Made by a program: the position numbers and the translations under genes. This document shows positions 45,012-55,400 of a stretch of 64,000 nucleotides of DNA, one piece after another. The notes below the pieces were generated by a model. It was given only the letters and a program-made list of their open reading frames with translations. It was not told where the DNA came from and searched no databases. Within the stretch, counting starts at the first letter, position 1. Every line of letters begins with the position of its first letter. The stretch covers positions 944,001 to 1,008,000 of the forward strand of contig NZ_CP150265.1 of the NCBI RefSeq assembly GCF_037976325.1. Reading direction: 5' to 3'. The stretch is from Paenibacillus sp. FSL K6-3182 (GTDB lineage Bacteria; Bacillota; Bacilli; Paenibacillales; Paenibacillaceae).

Positions 45012-45686
45012 ATGCCCAAAATCGTAGTTGCAGACGACGATCCAAACATTCGCGAGCTGGTAGCTCTTTTCCTAAAAAGAGAAGGCTGTCAGGTCATTGA
45101 AGCTATAGATGGTATAGACGCATTAGAGAAGCTGGACGTGGTACGACCAGATCTTGCGATCATTGATGTCATGATGCCCCGCATGGACGGGTGGGCGCTT
45201 TGCGCGGAACTGCGAGCGAGCTATGATATTCCACTGCTCATGCTGACTGCCAAGGGGGAAACCTCGCAGAAGGTGAAGGGGTTTGAGCTTGGTGCGGATG
45301 ATTATATGGTCAAACCCTTTGATCCGCCAGAGCTCATAGCCCGGGTTAAGGCGCTGCTCAAAAGATACCGGATTACCGCTTCGCAGACGGTAGAGTTCGG
45401 CGATGTCCTCATGAATCGAACGGACTTTCATATGTCAGCTGGTGGCGAGAAGGTAACATTGCCGCCTAAGGAGTTTGAGCTTCTATTCAAGCTGGCAAGC
45501 TATCCTGGCAAAACCTTTGCCCGTGATCATCTGATTGAACAAATATGGGGGATGGACTATGAGGGGGATGAGCGCACGGTTGATGTACATATCAAAAGGC
45601 TGCGAGATCGATTTCCCGAGGAGCAATATCGTTTCCGTATCGTAACGATTCGCGGACTAGGGTATCGACTGGAGGTATGGTCATGA
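45012..45686 (+). CDS. OmpR/PhoB-type response regulator
   Basis: The 224-residue protein has a receiver domain (1-120) with acidic pocket DDD (8-10), phospho-acceptor D52 in IIDVMMPRMDG and the lysine of YMVKPFD. An OmpR-type winged helix (about 130-224) follows, with VTLPPKEFELLFKLASYPGK and DERTVDVHIKRLRDR. It overlaps the histidine kinase gene by ATGA. Direct repeats upstream could be its own site. The stimulus is unknown. Confidence 0.95.
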   Translation: MPKIVVADDDPNIRELVALFLKREGCQVIEAIDGIDALEKLDVVRPDLAIIDVMMPRMDGWALCAELRASYDIPLLMLTAKGETSQKVKGFELGADDYMVKPFDPPELIARVKALLKRYRITASQTVEFGDVLMNRTDFHMSAGGEKVTLPPKEFELLFKLASYPGKTFARDHLIEQIWGMDYEGDERTVDVHIKRLRDRFPEEQYRFRIVTIRGLGYRLEVWS

Positions 45687-47074
45687 TTCGCGGCCTTTAC
45701 TTTCGAATTACAGCTACATTTCTCGTTATCGTTTTGATTAGCATCGGGGTCGCTTTTTTATTCACAAACCAAATGTTCAAGAGGGATGCAAGGGGTCAGC
45801 TGCCCAATCAGCTGGAGAAGTCGATTGCTCGCATTGAACAGCTTTATGCCGTCTCGAAGCCGGCAGATTTGCAAGCATTTTTGGAAGAGGTCTCAAGCTT
45901 GCAAGGGCAGTCAATTGTCGCTATTAGCAGCTCCAACTATTTAGTAAGGGCTGGCGAGCGAAGCGAGCTGATTATGGAGCGACTTACATTCGAGCAGCTA
46001 AGAAAAGTATTCGGCGGCAGCTCTGTCAGATTGGATGTATACACTAGCGAGGAGGTTAGCTCGCCTTCGCCGCCTGCTTTAGGGAAACTTGTGTCATTCG
46101 GCAATGAAAGATGGGCATTGTTCGTTCAGCCAAATCGTTTTCCGCAAAATAGCAACTTCTTATGGACGGCTGTCACGCTGCTTGTTACGCTGCTGCTCGT
46201 CGGAAGCGTACTTATTCTAATCGTAGCCCGTTATTTAGTGAGGCCGCTAAAAATGATGACGAACGCTGCGACGCGAATGTCACAGGGGGATTTCAGTGTA
46301 CGGCTGCCCGCAAGACGCGGCGATGAGCTCGGTGAGCTTGCGCAGGGCATGAACAAAATGGCGCTCAGCTTATCACAGCTTGAAATGATGCGTCAGGATT
46401 TTGTATCCAATGTCTCGCACGAAATGCAGTCTCCCCTTACGTCGATTGGCGGCTTCGCAGAAGCACTGCGCAGCGAGGAGGTTACTGGAGCTGAGCGGGA
46501 GCGTTATATTAGCATCATTAAGCAAGAGAGCATGCGGCTTTCTCGGCTAAGTGAAAATTTGCTTAATTTAGCGTCACTTGATTCCCAGCAGCATCCTTTT
46601 CACCCGCAGCCGTATCGACTGGATCGCCAGCTTAGAGACGTGGTGCTTGCCTGCGAGCCGCAGTGGATGGCCAAGAGGCAAACAGTCGAGCTGCTAATGG
46701 AGGAAACGGTGATTACTGCTGATCGTGATCAGCTTAATCAGGTATGGATGAATCTACTTGCCAATAGCATGAAATTTACACCAGAGGACGGCAAAATCTT
46801 TTTGTCTTTGTCCGAACAGAATGGCTCCATCGTGGTTCGGATTACCGATACCGGGATAGGCGTTCATGAGGAGGATCGAGAGCGAATATTTGAGCGTTTT
46901 TATAAGGGTGATCTATCGAGGGATAGAAGCCAAGGCGGGAGCGGGCTTGGACTTTCGATCGCACAAACCATCATTCATATTCACGGCGGAACCATTGCGC
47001 TTGATCTAGGTGCGGACCAGCTTACTGGAGCAAGCTTTATGATTAAGCTCCCGTTTGCACGTGCAACTTCTTAG
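45683..47074 (+). CDS. Sensor histidine kinase
   Basis: The 463-residue membrane kinase has two transmembrane helices (about 8-28 and 163-187) flanking a 130-residue external sensor. A HAMP domain (about 188-240) precedes HisKA with H246 in VSNVSHEMQSPL, and a HATPase region with NQVWMNLLANSMKFTP, DTGIGVHEEDRERIFERFY and GGSGLGLSIA. ATG 45683 follows GGAGG by seven bases and overlaps the response regulator stop. The sensor region has no recognisable PAS or Cache motif. Confidence 0.94.
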   Translation: MIRGLYFRITATFLVIVLISIGVAFLFTNQMFKRDARGQLPNQLEKSIARIEQLYAVSKPADLQAFLEEVSSLQGQSIVAISSSNYLVRAGERSELIMERLTFEQLRKVFGGSSVRLDVYTSEEVSSPSPPALGKLVSFGNERWALFVQPNRFPQNSNFLWTAVTLLVTLLLVGSVLILIVARYLVRPLKMMTNAATRMSQGDFSVRLPARRGDELGELAQGMNKMALSLSQLEMMRQDFVSNVSHEMQSPLTSIGGFAEALRSEEVTGAERERYISIIKQESMRLSRLSENLLNLASLDSQQHPFHPQPYRLDRQLRDVVLACEPQWMAKRQTVELLMEETVITADRDQLNQVWMNLLANSMKFTPEDGKIFLSLSEQNGSIVVRITDTGIGVHEEDRERIFERFYKGDLSRDRSQGGSGLGLSIAQTIIHIHGGTIALDLGADQLTGASFMIKLPFARATS

Positions 47075-47175
47075 TTATAGGACGAAGCTTTTGAATACAT
47101 GGAAAAACGAGGGTGAAACCGTTATGATAAAAGGAGCGATTGCATAGAAAGCAAAGAGCTGGGGGAGATGTTAGG

Positions 47176-48054
47176 GTGGAGAAGCGGATTCGGAAAGCGA
47201 TCATTCCTGCTGGGGGATTAGGGACAAGGTTTTTGCCGGCTACGAAAGCGCAGCCGAAAGAAATGCTGCCTATTATCGATAAGCCTTCTATTCAATATAT
47301 CGTAGAAGAGGCTGTGAATTCAGGCATCGAGAGTATCGTAATCGTCAGCGGACGCAACAAACGAGCGATCGAGGACCATTTTGACAAATCTGCCGAGCTC
47401 GAAATGGAGCTGGAAGCGCGTCATAACGAAGAAATGCTGGAGATGGTGCGGAAAATATCACAGCTGGCGGATATTTATTATGTTCGTCAGAAGGAGCCGC
47501 TAGGCCTTGGCCATGCAGTGCTTTGTGCACGCCGCTTCATAGCGGACGAGCCGTTCGCGGTATTGCTAGGCGACGATATTTTGAAAGCTGATCCGCCTTG
47601 CTTGCGGCAAATGATGGATGTGTACGAGAGGGAACAGTCATCTGTTGTAGCTGTGATGGAGGTGTCATGGGATCAGACGCATAAATATGGTATTGTTGAT
47701 ATTGAGCGGGATAAGCAGGTAGCGCGAGTACGCAACATTATTGAAAAGCCGGCGCAAGGACAAGCCCCGTCCAACTATGCGGTTGTTGGACGCTACGTCC
47801 TTGATCCTGTCATATTTGATCTGCTTGAGAAAGCGACGCCAGGCAAAGCTGGGGAAATTCAACTGACGGACAGCTTACAGCAATTAAATCATATCTCTTC
47901 TTTAATGGCTTATCGGTTCGATGGTATTAGACATGATGTAGGCGACAAGCTTGGTTTTGTACAAGCTACGATTGATTTTGCATTAGAGCGTGCGGATCTA
48001 GGCGATGAGGTCAGAAAGTATATGCTGGAGAGGCTGAAGGAAACGCAGTTCTAA
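47176..48054 (+). CDS. gtaB: UTP-glucose-1-phosphate uridylyltransferase
   Basis: The 292-residue protein starts at GTG 47176 after GGGGGAG, the usual GtaB length. It carries the nucleotidyltransferase signature AIIPAGGLGTRFLPATKAQP, EMLPIIDKPSIQYIVEEA and the VLLGDDIL metal/uridine site. It makes UDP-glucose for wall polymers, glycolipids and exopolysaccharide. The open frame reaches back to TTG 47140, but that would add an unlikely tail. A small terminator follows. Confidence 0.95.
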   Translation: MEKRIRKAIIPAGGLGTRFLPATKAQPKEMLPIIDKPSIQYIVEEAVNSGIESIVIVSGRNKRAIEDHFDKSAELEMELEARHNEEMLEMVRKISQLADIYYVRQKEPLGLGHAVLCARRFIADEPFAVLLGDDILKADPPCLRQMMDVYEREQSSVVAVMEVSWDQTHKYGIVDIERDKQVARVRNIIEKPAQGQAPSNYAVVGRYVLDPVIFDLLEKATPGKAGEIQLTDSLQQLNHISSLMAYRFDGIRHDVGDKLGFVQATIDFALERADLGDEVRKYMLERLKETQF

Positions 48055-48070
48055 TCCATGAGAAATGAAG

Positions 48071-48095
48071 GCCGCCAATGAGCGGCTTTTTATTT
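48071..48095 (+). terminator. Terminator of gtaB
   Basis: GCCGC and GCGGC pair around CAATGA, followed by TTTTTATTTT. Confidence 0.75.
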
Positions 48096-48131
48096 TGTCT
48101 TTTGGCCGGTTCTATGGTTAGAACTTGAGAT

Positions 48132-48145
48132 CATGTACGTACAAG
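48132..48145. promoter_or_regulatory. AraR operator upstream of araR
   Basis: CATGTACGTACAAG is built on TGTACGTACA, the core of the Bacillus AraR operator. It is nested within GAACTTG/CAAGTTC arms at 48121 and 48142, and supports autoregulation. Confidence 0.7.
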
Positions 48146-48196
48146 TTCAGCGTATGATATACTACAGGAATACAACTAACGGAGTTGAGGTGTGAA

Positions 48197-49309
48197 GTGA
48201 AGGAACAGCAAACGCCCAAATATATGCAATTAAAGCAGGAAATTATATCCTGGATCGTCACAGCACAGTTTAAGCCGCACGAGAAGCTGCCATCGGAGAA
48301 TGAGATCGGCAAGCAATTCGAGATGAGCCGGCAAACGGTGCGCCAAGCGCTCGGTGATTTGGAGCAGGAGGGCTGGCTCTACCGCGTACAAGGGAAAGGG
48401 ACGTTTGTGTCGGACCAATCTGCGCCGGAGCGGAAAAACTCATCCCAAGGGATGACGATCGGGATGATTACGACCCATATATCAGATTATATATTCCCAA
48501 CCATCGTCAGAGGCGTCGAATCGAGCTTGCGCGCTGTAGGGGCAAGACTTCTGCTGGCGAGCACGGATAATGAAAAGGATAAAGAAAAGGACAGTCTGGA
48601 GTCGATGCTGCGCGAGCCGCTGACCGGGCTCATTATTGAGCCGACGAAGAGCGCGGAGGGCAACCCGAACTTTAATTATTTTTTGGCGCTCGATGCGCTC
48701 AAAATTCCATACATTATGCTCAATGAGCGATACAGCGACGTGGATGCGCCATGCTTGCGCGTGGATGACGAGCTTGGCGGCTATCGTGCCGCAGAGCATT
48801 TAATTAAGCTCGGCCATACGCGAATCGCTGGATTTTTTAAGACGGATGACTTTCAAGGCGTTCACCGGATGCGCGGTTTTTTACGGGCTCATCGGGAGCA
48901 AGGGCTCACGGTTCCACCGGATTATTTGCTGCGCTATACGACGGAGGAGAAGCAGGACAAGCCGATGCAGGCCTTGTTTGCGATGCTGCAGCGTGAGCCG
49001 GATCAGCGGCCGACCGCTATTATTTGCTATAACGATGAGCTGGCTGTAAAAATGCTTGATATTGTAAGGCAGGCTGGCTTAACGGTGCCTGAGGATCTTT
49101 CGATTGTCGGTTTTGATGATGCGAATCTGGCTACGGCTACCGAAGTGAAGCTGACAACCGTTGCGCATCCAAAAACAGAAATGGGCACGGATGCGGTCGA
49201 ATTGCTGCTTAGTATGCTGGATAAGCAGCACCAGCGGCGACAAACGCAGGATAAAATATATGATCCGCAGCTCGTTATACGTGATTCAACTAGACCGCCG
49301 CAAAGCTAA
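48197..49309 (+). CDS. araR: Arabinose-responsive repressor AraR
   Basis: The 370-residue protein has a GntR winged helix (1-70: PKYMQLKQEIISWIVTAQFK, LPSENEIGKQFEMSRQTVRQAL, VQGKGTFVSD) and a LacI-type ligand domain (about 85-370, with YRAAEHLIKLGHTRIAGFF and VGFDDANLATATEVKLTTVAH). The match to AraR is supported by TTGTACGTACAA-type operators before both itself and araD. It should repress araDB until L-arabinose binds. GTG 48197 is preferred over TTG 48185 because AGGTG lies just upstream. Confidence 0.92.
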   Translation: MKEQQTPKYMQLKQEIISWIVTAQFKPHEKLPSENEIGKQFEMSRQTVRQALGDLEQEGWLYRVQGKGTFVSDQSAPERKNSSQGMTIGMITTHISDYIFPTIVRGVESSLRAVGARLLLASTDNEKDKEKDSLESMLREPLTGLIIEPTKSAEGNPNFNYFLALDALKIPYIMLNERYSDVDAPCLRVDDELGGYRAAEHLIKLGHTRIAGFFKTDDFQGVHRMRGFLRAHREQGLTVPPDYLLRYTTEEKQDKPMQALFAMLQREPDQRPTAIICYNDELAVKMLDIVRQAGLTVPEDLSIVGFDDANLATATEVKLTTVAHPKTEMGTDAVELLLSMLDKQHQRRQTQDKIYDPQLVIRDSTRPPQS

Positions 49310-49357
49310 GCTGATGCTGAACGGTTAATGCTTTTTATATGGATGAATAAAAAAGAC

Positions 49358-49386
49358 GTGACACACTTGTACGTACAACTTATAAT
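49358..49386 (+). promoter_or_regulatory. araDB promoter with AraR operator in the spacer
   Basis: GTGACA (49358-49363) and TATAAT (49381-49386) are 17 bases apart. The perfect palindrome TTGTACGTACAA (49367-49378) fills the spacer, so AraR would exclude polymerase directly. Confidence 0.8.
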
Positions 49387-49466
49387 AAAGCAAAGATATT
49401 CTATGGCGATGTCCGTATAAGTGAATGCGGATCAGCATAGAAATGTGAGCTTGAAGGGAGCGATAA

Positions 49467-50168
49467 GTGGTCATGTTAGAAGCATTGAAGCATGCGGTTT
49501 GGGAAGCGAATATGGATCTTCCAAAGTACGGATTAGTTACATTTACTTGGGGCAACGTCAGCGGTGTAGATAGAGAGTCTGGTTATGCGGTTATTAAGCC
49601 GAGCGGCGTTCCTTACGAGGAGTTAAAAGCCGAGCAGATGGTTGTCGTAGATTTGGAAGGCAATGTAATTGAAGGAAATCTTCGACCTTCCTCGGACACG
49701 GCTACTCATGTGCTGCTCTACAAAGCGTTTCCTTCGATAGGCGGAATTGTACACACCCATTCGCCTTGGGCGACAAGCTGGGCACAGGCAGGGCGCTCTA
49801 TTCCATCGCTTGGCACGACGCATGGCGACTATTTCTATGGCGAGGTGCCTTGCACACGCGCGATGACAGAAGCGGAAATCAACGGGGCATATGAGCTGGA
49901 AACAGGCAATGTCATCGTTGAAACCTTCCATAAAAACCATATCGATCCAAACCAAGTGCCTTCGGTGCTCGTAAACAGCCACGCTCCTTTTTGCTGGGGC
50001 AAAGACCCGCATAACGCCGTTCATAATGCGGTTGTGCTGGAGGAAGTGGCGAAGATGGCTCTTCATACGTATCAGCTTAACCCGAATGTTCAGCCGATGG
50101 ATCAAGCTTTATTGGACCGACACTATTTACGCAAGCACGGAGCGAACGCCTACTACGGCCAAAAATAA
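49467..50168 (+). CDS. araD: L-ribulose-5-phosphate 4-epimerase
   Basis: The 233-residue class II aldolase-like protein shows [21 protein letters not shown], the zinc-binding [14 protein letters not shown] and the C-terminal [13 protein letters not shown]. It converts L-ribulose 5-phosphate to D-xylulose 5-phosphate. GTG 49467 lies six bases after GGGAG and is favoured over ATG 49473. It precedes araB by 14 bases in one operon. Confidence 0.95.
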   Translation: MVMLEALKHAVWEANMDLPKYGLVTFTWGNVSGVDRESGYAVIKPSGVPYEELKAEQMVVVDLEGNVIEGNLRPSSDTATHVLLYKAFPSIGGIVHTHSPWATSWAQAGRSIPSLGTTHGDYFYGEVPCTRAMTEAEINGAYELETGNVIVETFHKNHIDPNQVPSVLVNSHAPFCWGKDPHNAVHNAVVLEEVAKMALHTYQLNPNVQPMDQALLDRHYLRKHGANAYYGQK

Positions 50169-50182
50169 GGAGGATTCGGATA

Positions 50183-51853
50183 ATGAGCAAAAAATACGCA
50201 ATTGGTGTAGACTACGGCACGCAATCGGGCCGAGCTGTTCTTGTGGATCTATCTAACGGTGCCGAGGTAGCGGAGCATGTCACGCCGTATACTCACCACG
50301 TTATTGATGAGAAGCTTCCGGTATCTGGCATTAAGCTTGAGCATGACTGGGCGCTTCAGCATCCGCTTGACTATATTGAAGTGTTGGAATTGTCGGTTCC
50401 TGCTGTGATGAAGGAATCGGGTATCCATGCTGCTGATGTCATCGGTTTAGGCATCGATTTTACAGCATGTACAATGCTTCCTATTGATGAAGAGGGAGCG
50501 CCGCTTTGTGTGCAGGATGCCTACAAGGATAATCCGCATAGCTGGGTGAAGCTGTGGAAGCATCACGCTGCGCAAGATGAGGCTAACCTTATCAACGAAA
50601 TGGCAGCGCAGCGCGGTGAGAAGTGGGTGCCGCGTTATGGAGGCAAAATATCATCGGAGTGGATGATGGCCAAAGCATGGCAGATTTTGAACGAGGCGCC
50701 GGACATTTATGAAACTGCAGATAAATTTGTTGAAGCGACGGATTGGGTTATCGGCCAATTGACCGGCAATATCGTTCGCAACAGCTGCACGGCCGGCTAC
50801 AAAGGCATGTGGCATAAGCAAGAGGGCTACCCAAGCAAGGATTTTTTCAAAGCGCTTGATCCTCGTTTAGAAAACCTGACAGAAACGAAGCTGCGCGGCG
50901 AAGTTGTACCGCTTGGCTCGAAGGCTGGAGAATTGCTTCCTGATATGGCTGCCCGCATCGGACTTGCGCCAGGCACGGCGATCGCGGTTGGCAATGTGGA
51001 TGCGCATGCGGCGGTGCCAGGTGTTGGCGTCGTTACGCCAGGCAAGCTGGTTATGGCGATGGGCACATCAATTTGCCACATGCTGCTCGGAACGGAAGAG
51101 AAGGAAGTGGAAGGAATGTGCGGTGTCGTTGAGGACGGCATCATTCCGGGTTACTTTGGCTACGAAGCGGGACAATCAGCGGTTGGCGATATTTTTGAAT
51201 GGTTCGTTGAGGAATCTGTTCCAGCCTACGTGCTTCAAGAGGCGGAGCAGGCTGGCGAAAATGTACATGTTTATTTAACTCGTAAAGCCAGCGAGCTGAA
51301 CGTTGGCGAATCCGGCGTTCTGGCGCTTGACTGGTGGAATGGAAACCGCTCGGTACTTGTGGATACGGATTTGACAGGCACCATTATAGGCCTCACCTTG
51401 CTAACGAAGCCTTGGGAAATTTACCGCGCCCTTCTTGAAGCAACGGCATTTGGCACACGCAAAATCGTCGATGCGTTCCACAGCAACGGGGTTGAAGTAA
51501 ATGAATTGTACGCATGCGGCGGATTGCCGCAGAAGAACGCGCTGCTCATGCAGATTTATGCAGATGTAACGAATCGCGAGATCAAGGTCGCAGCATCCAA
51601 GCAAACGCCTGCACTTGGTGCAGCGATGTTTGGAGCAGTAGCAGCTGGTGCTGCAAAGGGCGGTTTCGACAGCATTGTTGATGCGGCTCAGAAGATGGCT
51701 CGTGTACGCGAAGAAACGTTCAAGCCGATTCCGGCAAACGTTGCAGTTTACGAGAAGCTGTATGCGGAATATAATTTGCTGCACGACTACTACGGACGCG
51801 GCGCAAATGATGTAATGAAACGCCTTAAGGTTATAAAAGAAGAGCAAGCTTAG
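50183..51853 (+). CDS. araB: Ribulokinase
   Basis: The 556-residue FGGY-family kinase has the N-terminal phosphate loop [29 protein letters not shown], the [15 protein letters not shown] region with catalytic Asp, and [17 protein letters not shown]. It phosphorylates L-ribulose to L-ribulose 5-phosphate. AAGGAGG precedes the start. The pathway's first enzyme, L-arabinose isomerase (araA), is not in the window. Confidence 0.95.
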   Translation: MSKKYAIGVDYGTQSGRAVLVDLSNGAEVAEHVTPYTHHVIDEKLPVSGIKLEHDWALQHPLDYIEVLELSVPAVMKESGIHAADVIGLGIDFTACTMLPIDEEGAPLCVQDAYKDNPHSWVKLWKHHAAQDEANLINEMAAQRGEKWVPRYGGKISSEWMMAKAWQILNEAPDIYETADKFVEATDWVIGQLTGNIVRNSCTAGYKGMWHKQEGYPSKDFFKALDPRLENLTETKLRGEVVPLGSKAGELLPDMAARIGLAPGTAIAVGNVDAHAAVPGVGVVTPGKLVMAMGTSICHMLLGTEEKEVEGMCGVVEDGIIPGYFGYEAGQSAVGDIFEWFVEESVPAYVLQEAEQAGENVHVYLTRKASELNVGESGVLALDWWNGNRSVLVDTDLTGTIIGLTLLTKPWEIYRALLEATAFGTRKIVDAFHSNGVEVNELYACGGLPQKNALLMQIYADVTNREIKVAASKQTPALGAAMFGAVAAGAAKGGFDSIVDAAQKMARVREETFKPIPANVAVYEKLYAEYNLLHDYYGRGANDVMKRLKVIKEEQA

Positions 51854-51881
51854 GTAGCTATTATTCAATCATATATATACC

Positions 51882-51927
51882 AAAAAAACGACTCCAGCAT
51901 TTAATTATGCGAGGGAGTCGTTTTTTT
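51882..51927 (+). terminator. Terminator of araDB
   Basis: A7-CGACTCC pairs with GGAGTCG-T7, a strong hairpin with long A/T flanks that can act in both directions. Confidence 0.9.
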
Positions 51928-52080
51928 ATTAATTTCTAGCTTTTTCCACTATTCTTGTCGAAAATGTACAGAATTTGTACAGAAACGAATGTTATTATAG
52001 GTCGTCGGACTTATAAAAAAGAGACATAAGAAAGTAGACAACTTTTGAAAATGATCTTAATAGTAAAGGAGAGTACGGGA

Positions 52081-52374
52081 ATGATGGAAGATGGTAGGTC
52101 TATGGAACCAAGAGGTTCTAGGAACAGAGGTCGAATGAACAGCAGACTGTGGCGAAAACGGTTATTTACCGCATTTATGGCATTTGCGGTGCTGCTCGTT
52201 CAGCTTTTCCCTGTTCCATACGCAGCAAGTGCTGCAGCACTTGATACAGGAGCGACTTATTTTACCGGTACGGATAACTGGGGCGGCGGAGCTGCGAACA
52301 GTGCAGCTGACGGCGATGTAGACAGCAGCACGGGGAACGGTACGGCTCTTTATCCGATCGAATTTAAAAATTAA
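52081..52374 (+). CDS. N-terminal fragment of the SLH surface protein, before a frameshift
   Basis: ATG 52081 follows AAAGGAGAG by seven bases. The 97 residues contain an arginine-rich n-region and a signal peptide (RLFTAFMAFAVLLVQLFPVP, cleavage near ASA). The start of a mature domain (TGTDNWGGGAANSAADGDVD) follows, then a stop at 52372-52374. The next frame is open directly across this point (IKDIKAKPTKSAYM leading into the 1903-residue ORF). Removing one A from AAAAA (52366-52370) would join them as IEFKIKDIKAK. The stop is therefore most likely a frameshift, not the gene end. Upstream, TGTACAGAA is repeated at 51965 and 51976. Confidence 0.75.
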   Translation: MMEDGRSMEPRGSRNRGRMNSRLWRKRLFTAFMAFAVLLVQLFPVPYAASAAALDTGATYFTGTDNWGGGAANSAADGDVDSSTGNGTALYPIEFKN

Positions 52375-52408
52375 AGACATTAAAGCCAAACCTACAAAAA
52401 GCGCTTAT

Positions 52409-55400
52409 ATGCTTATACGGGCTCTTGATGTAGACGAATACGATGAATCAAACAAAAGCGGTACAGGCGAGTGGGACCGTGTATATTTCTCATCTAACCC
52501 TGCAGATATTGCATTAGGTGCACCTACAACCCCATGGCCAGCAAATTTTGGGTCTGCTACATACAAGAAGGAATTCCCTCAAGCATTTAACTTGGGCGCT
52601 TTATCCGGAAAAAATGATGTGTGGAATACGACCGTTCTGGAAATTAAACCTGATCAATGGAATAGTATCGTCGCCAATCAGGATTTATATGTTGGCATTT
52701 CCGTACATCATTATTTCATGAATACTTCTAATTTCAACAGCGGTTGGGTGACGACCATCGATTGGGGTCAGCTTGTCATTGACGGCGGCGTGAGAGAGAC
52801 CGGAGAAATTACCGGAGCCGCTGTTGCTGTTACGAAAGACAAAGTAACGATAAATACAGGTTTCTTGCCTAAAAAAGACGGAAACTTCTATATGGAAGTC
52901 AACGTTATTGAGAAAACGAAAGTCGGCAATGAGATTAGGGAGAAAAACTTGGATTTGTCGCAGAAGTACTTTAGCGGCTCCAAGCAAGGAACCGAGCAGA
53001 AATGGGACAACATTGTACTTAATGCTCCTGGAGCAGATCCAAGCAAAGAATACACTGTAAATATTATATTGTTCGACAAGCAGCCAGATAAGAATGAACC
53101 TGGAACAGCACAGCATATTTATTCGATGTCTACGTTTGACCCTGCAGTAAAAGATATTGCAAAAGCGGGACCTCAATACGAGCCAACGAATTTTACGCTA
53201 ACTGACTTCAGCAGCAAATATTATCGCGTAACAGGTGAAGCACAAGCAGCTAAGCTTGAAAAAGTGAAAATCGTTTCGCTTCCAAGCGGCGGCAAGCTTC
53301 AGCTTGCAGGAGTGGATGTTAAATTAGATGACGAAATTGCTAAGGCAGATGTCGCTAAATTGACCTTCGTTCCAGATGCAGCAGGTTTAACGGGCACGAC
53401 TTCATTTAAGTGGAATGGCTATGATGGAAGCAAGTACGCGGCTATCGATGGGACGGTAACGATTACTGCAAATGCCGCTCCTGTTGTAACAGATATGAAT
53501 AAGGCTATTAATCAAGGTGAAACACTGACATTTACAGCTTCAGATTTCACAAGCCAGTATACGGATGCAACTTTGCCGAAGGAAAACTTAAGCAAGGTGA
53601 AAATTGTTTCATTGCCGGCGCCAACTGCCGGTAAGCTGATGATCACAAACGGTGGTTCTGCTGTAGCTGTGGCTGTGGGCGATGAAATCAGTGCAGCTGA
53701 TTTGGGCAAGCTGAGCTTTGTTCCTGCGAGCAATGCCAGCGGTACAGCTTCGTTTGAGTGGAATGGTTCAGACGGCGTTCAGTATGCGAAGGATAATAAG
53801 CAAGTGACCATCGCGATTAATACTGCGCCTATTGTTAGTAACATTTCTTTTGCAGCTATAGCTGGCAATACGGTTCAAATGAAAGCTACCGATTTCACTA
53901 ATGCGAATGCATATAGCGATGCGGATGGCGATGCATTGACCAAAGTACGTATTAACCTGCCAGCCAACTTTTCCAATAGCGGAAAGCTGCGTTATACATC
54001 CGAAGGGGTGGACTTCGTAGTATCTTCTAATACAGAAATTTCTTTAACGGAATTAAATACGCTGCGTTTCGTTCCAGCTGCAAATTTGGCGGAAGAAAGT
54101 ACAGTTACCTTCACTTGGGATGGATTTGATGGCAAACAGTATTCTTTATCGCCAGCAAATGTGAGCATTACTTATACGAACGACCCTGTCGTGAGCAACA
54201 TTGCGAAGGACGGTCTTCAATATGAGCCGACTGCTTTTACAGCTGACGAGTTTAGAAGCCAATATGCGAAAGCAAACGGTGCTGCTAATTACAATGGACT
54301 TCAGCTTGTGAAGATCGTTACTCTGCCAGCAGTGGGACAAGGCTCCTTGTTCCTAGGCAGCAAGGCAGTTGAAGCCGGTGATGAAATTGCGATCGGTGAA
54401 GTGGATGCATTATCCTTTGTTCCAGCTGATGCTGGATTCACAGGTACGGCAGCATTTAATTGGAATGGTTATAATGGATCGAAATACGCGAAGCAGCCAG
54501 CTGCGGTAACTATTAAAGCGAATGCTGCTCCAACGGTAGAACAGATTAATAAGGAGATATTGAAAGGTGGCACAGTGCCTTTTGCAATTAAGGACTTTAC
54601 GGATTCGTACAGCGATTCCAACAGTGAGAGCTTAAGCAGAGTAAAGCTCGTATCGCTCCCAGATCCTGCAAAAGGCAAGCTTGTTTTTCAAATAGGCAAT
54701 GGCCCAGTTTATGACATTACGACTGCCGGCTTTGTCATTAAAGCAAGTGACTTAGATGGTTTAACCTTTGTGCCTGCTGCAGGCGTGACGGGTTCAGTAA
54801 CATTCGACTGGAACGGCTCGGACGGCAAGCAATATGCGAAGGAAAACAAGAAGGTTACGATTACTATTAATACTCCGCCAGTTGTAGACGACATTATAAA
54901 AGCGGGACTTTCTGGTGAAATTATTGCTTTTAAAACAACGGATTTCACGGAATCGCCTCGTTACACAGATGCAGATGGCGATTTGCTGAAAGAAGTTGCG
55001 ATTATTGTTCCAGCAAATTTCAATCAGAGCGGAACGCTTTGGTACACACCTTCTGTTGGTGAGTCTGTCTATATGGTGCCAGGCAGTACTGAAATCATTG
55101 CAAAAAGCGATTTGGAAAGTCTTAAATTCCAGCCTTCAACCTCATTAGCAGAAGGAAGCACGGTTGAATTTGGTTGGAGGGGCAGCGATGGGAAACAATT
55201 TGCAGAAGCGGCTGCTGCAATCACTATTGGCTACAACGGCAAGCCGGTTGCGGAACCAATCACTGTAAATGTTGCCGAAGGGGCAACTGATATTATTATT
55301 GTTTTTAAAGGTTCAGATCGCGAGACAGTTACGAAGCTAGTTTACGGTTTAGAGAGCAATCCAGGCAAAGGTACGCTAGAGCCTGCCGATTATAATGTAT

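Noticed and set aside
52409..52411. ATG 52409 as a true gene start of the SLH protein
   Set aside because: No ribosome site or signal peptide. The frame is open upstream and continuous with the signal-peptide ORF after a one-base shift.
52685..53176. Minus-strand 163-codon ORF
   Set aside because: Antisense to the SLH protein repeats, whose domains are clear.
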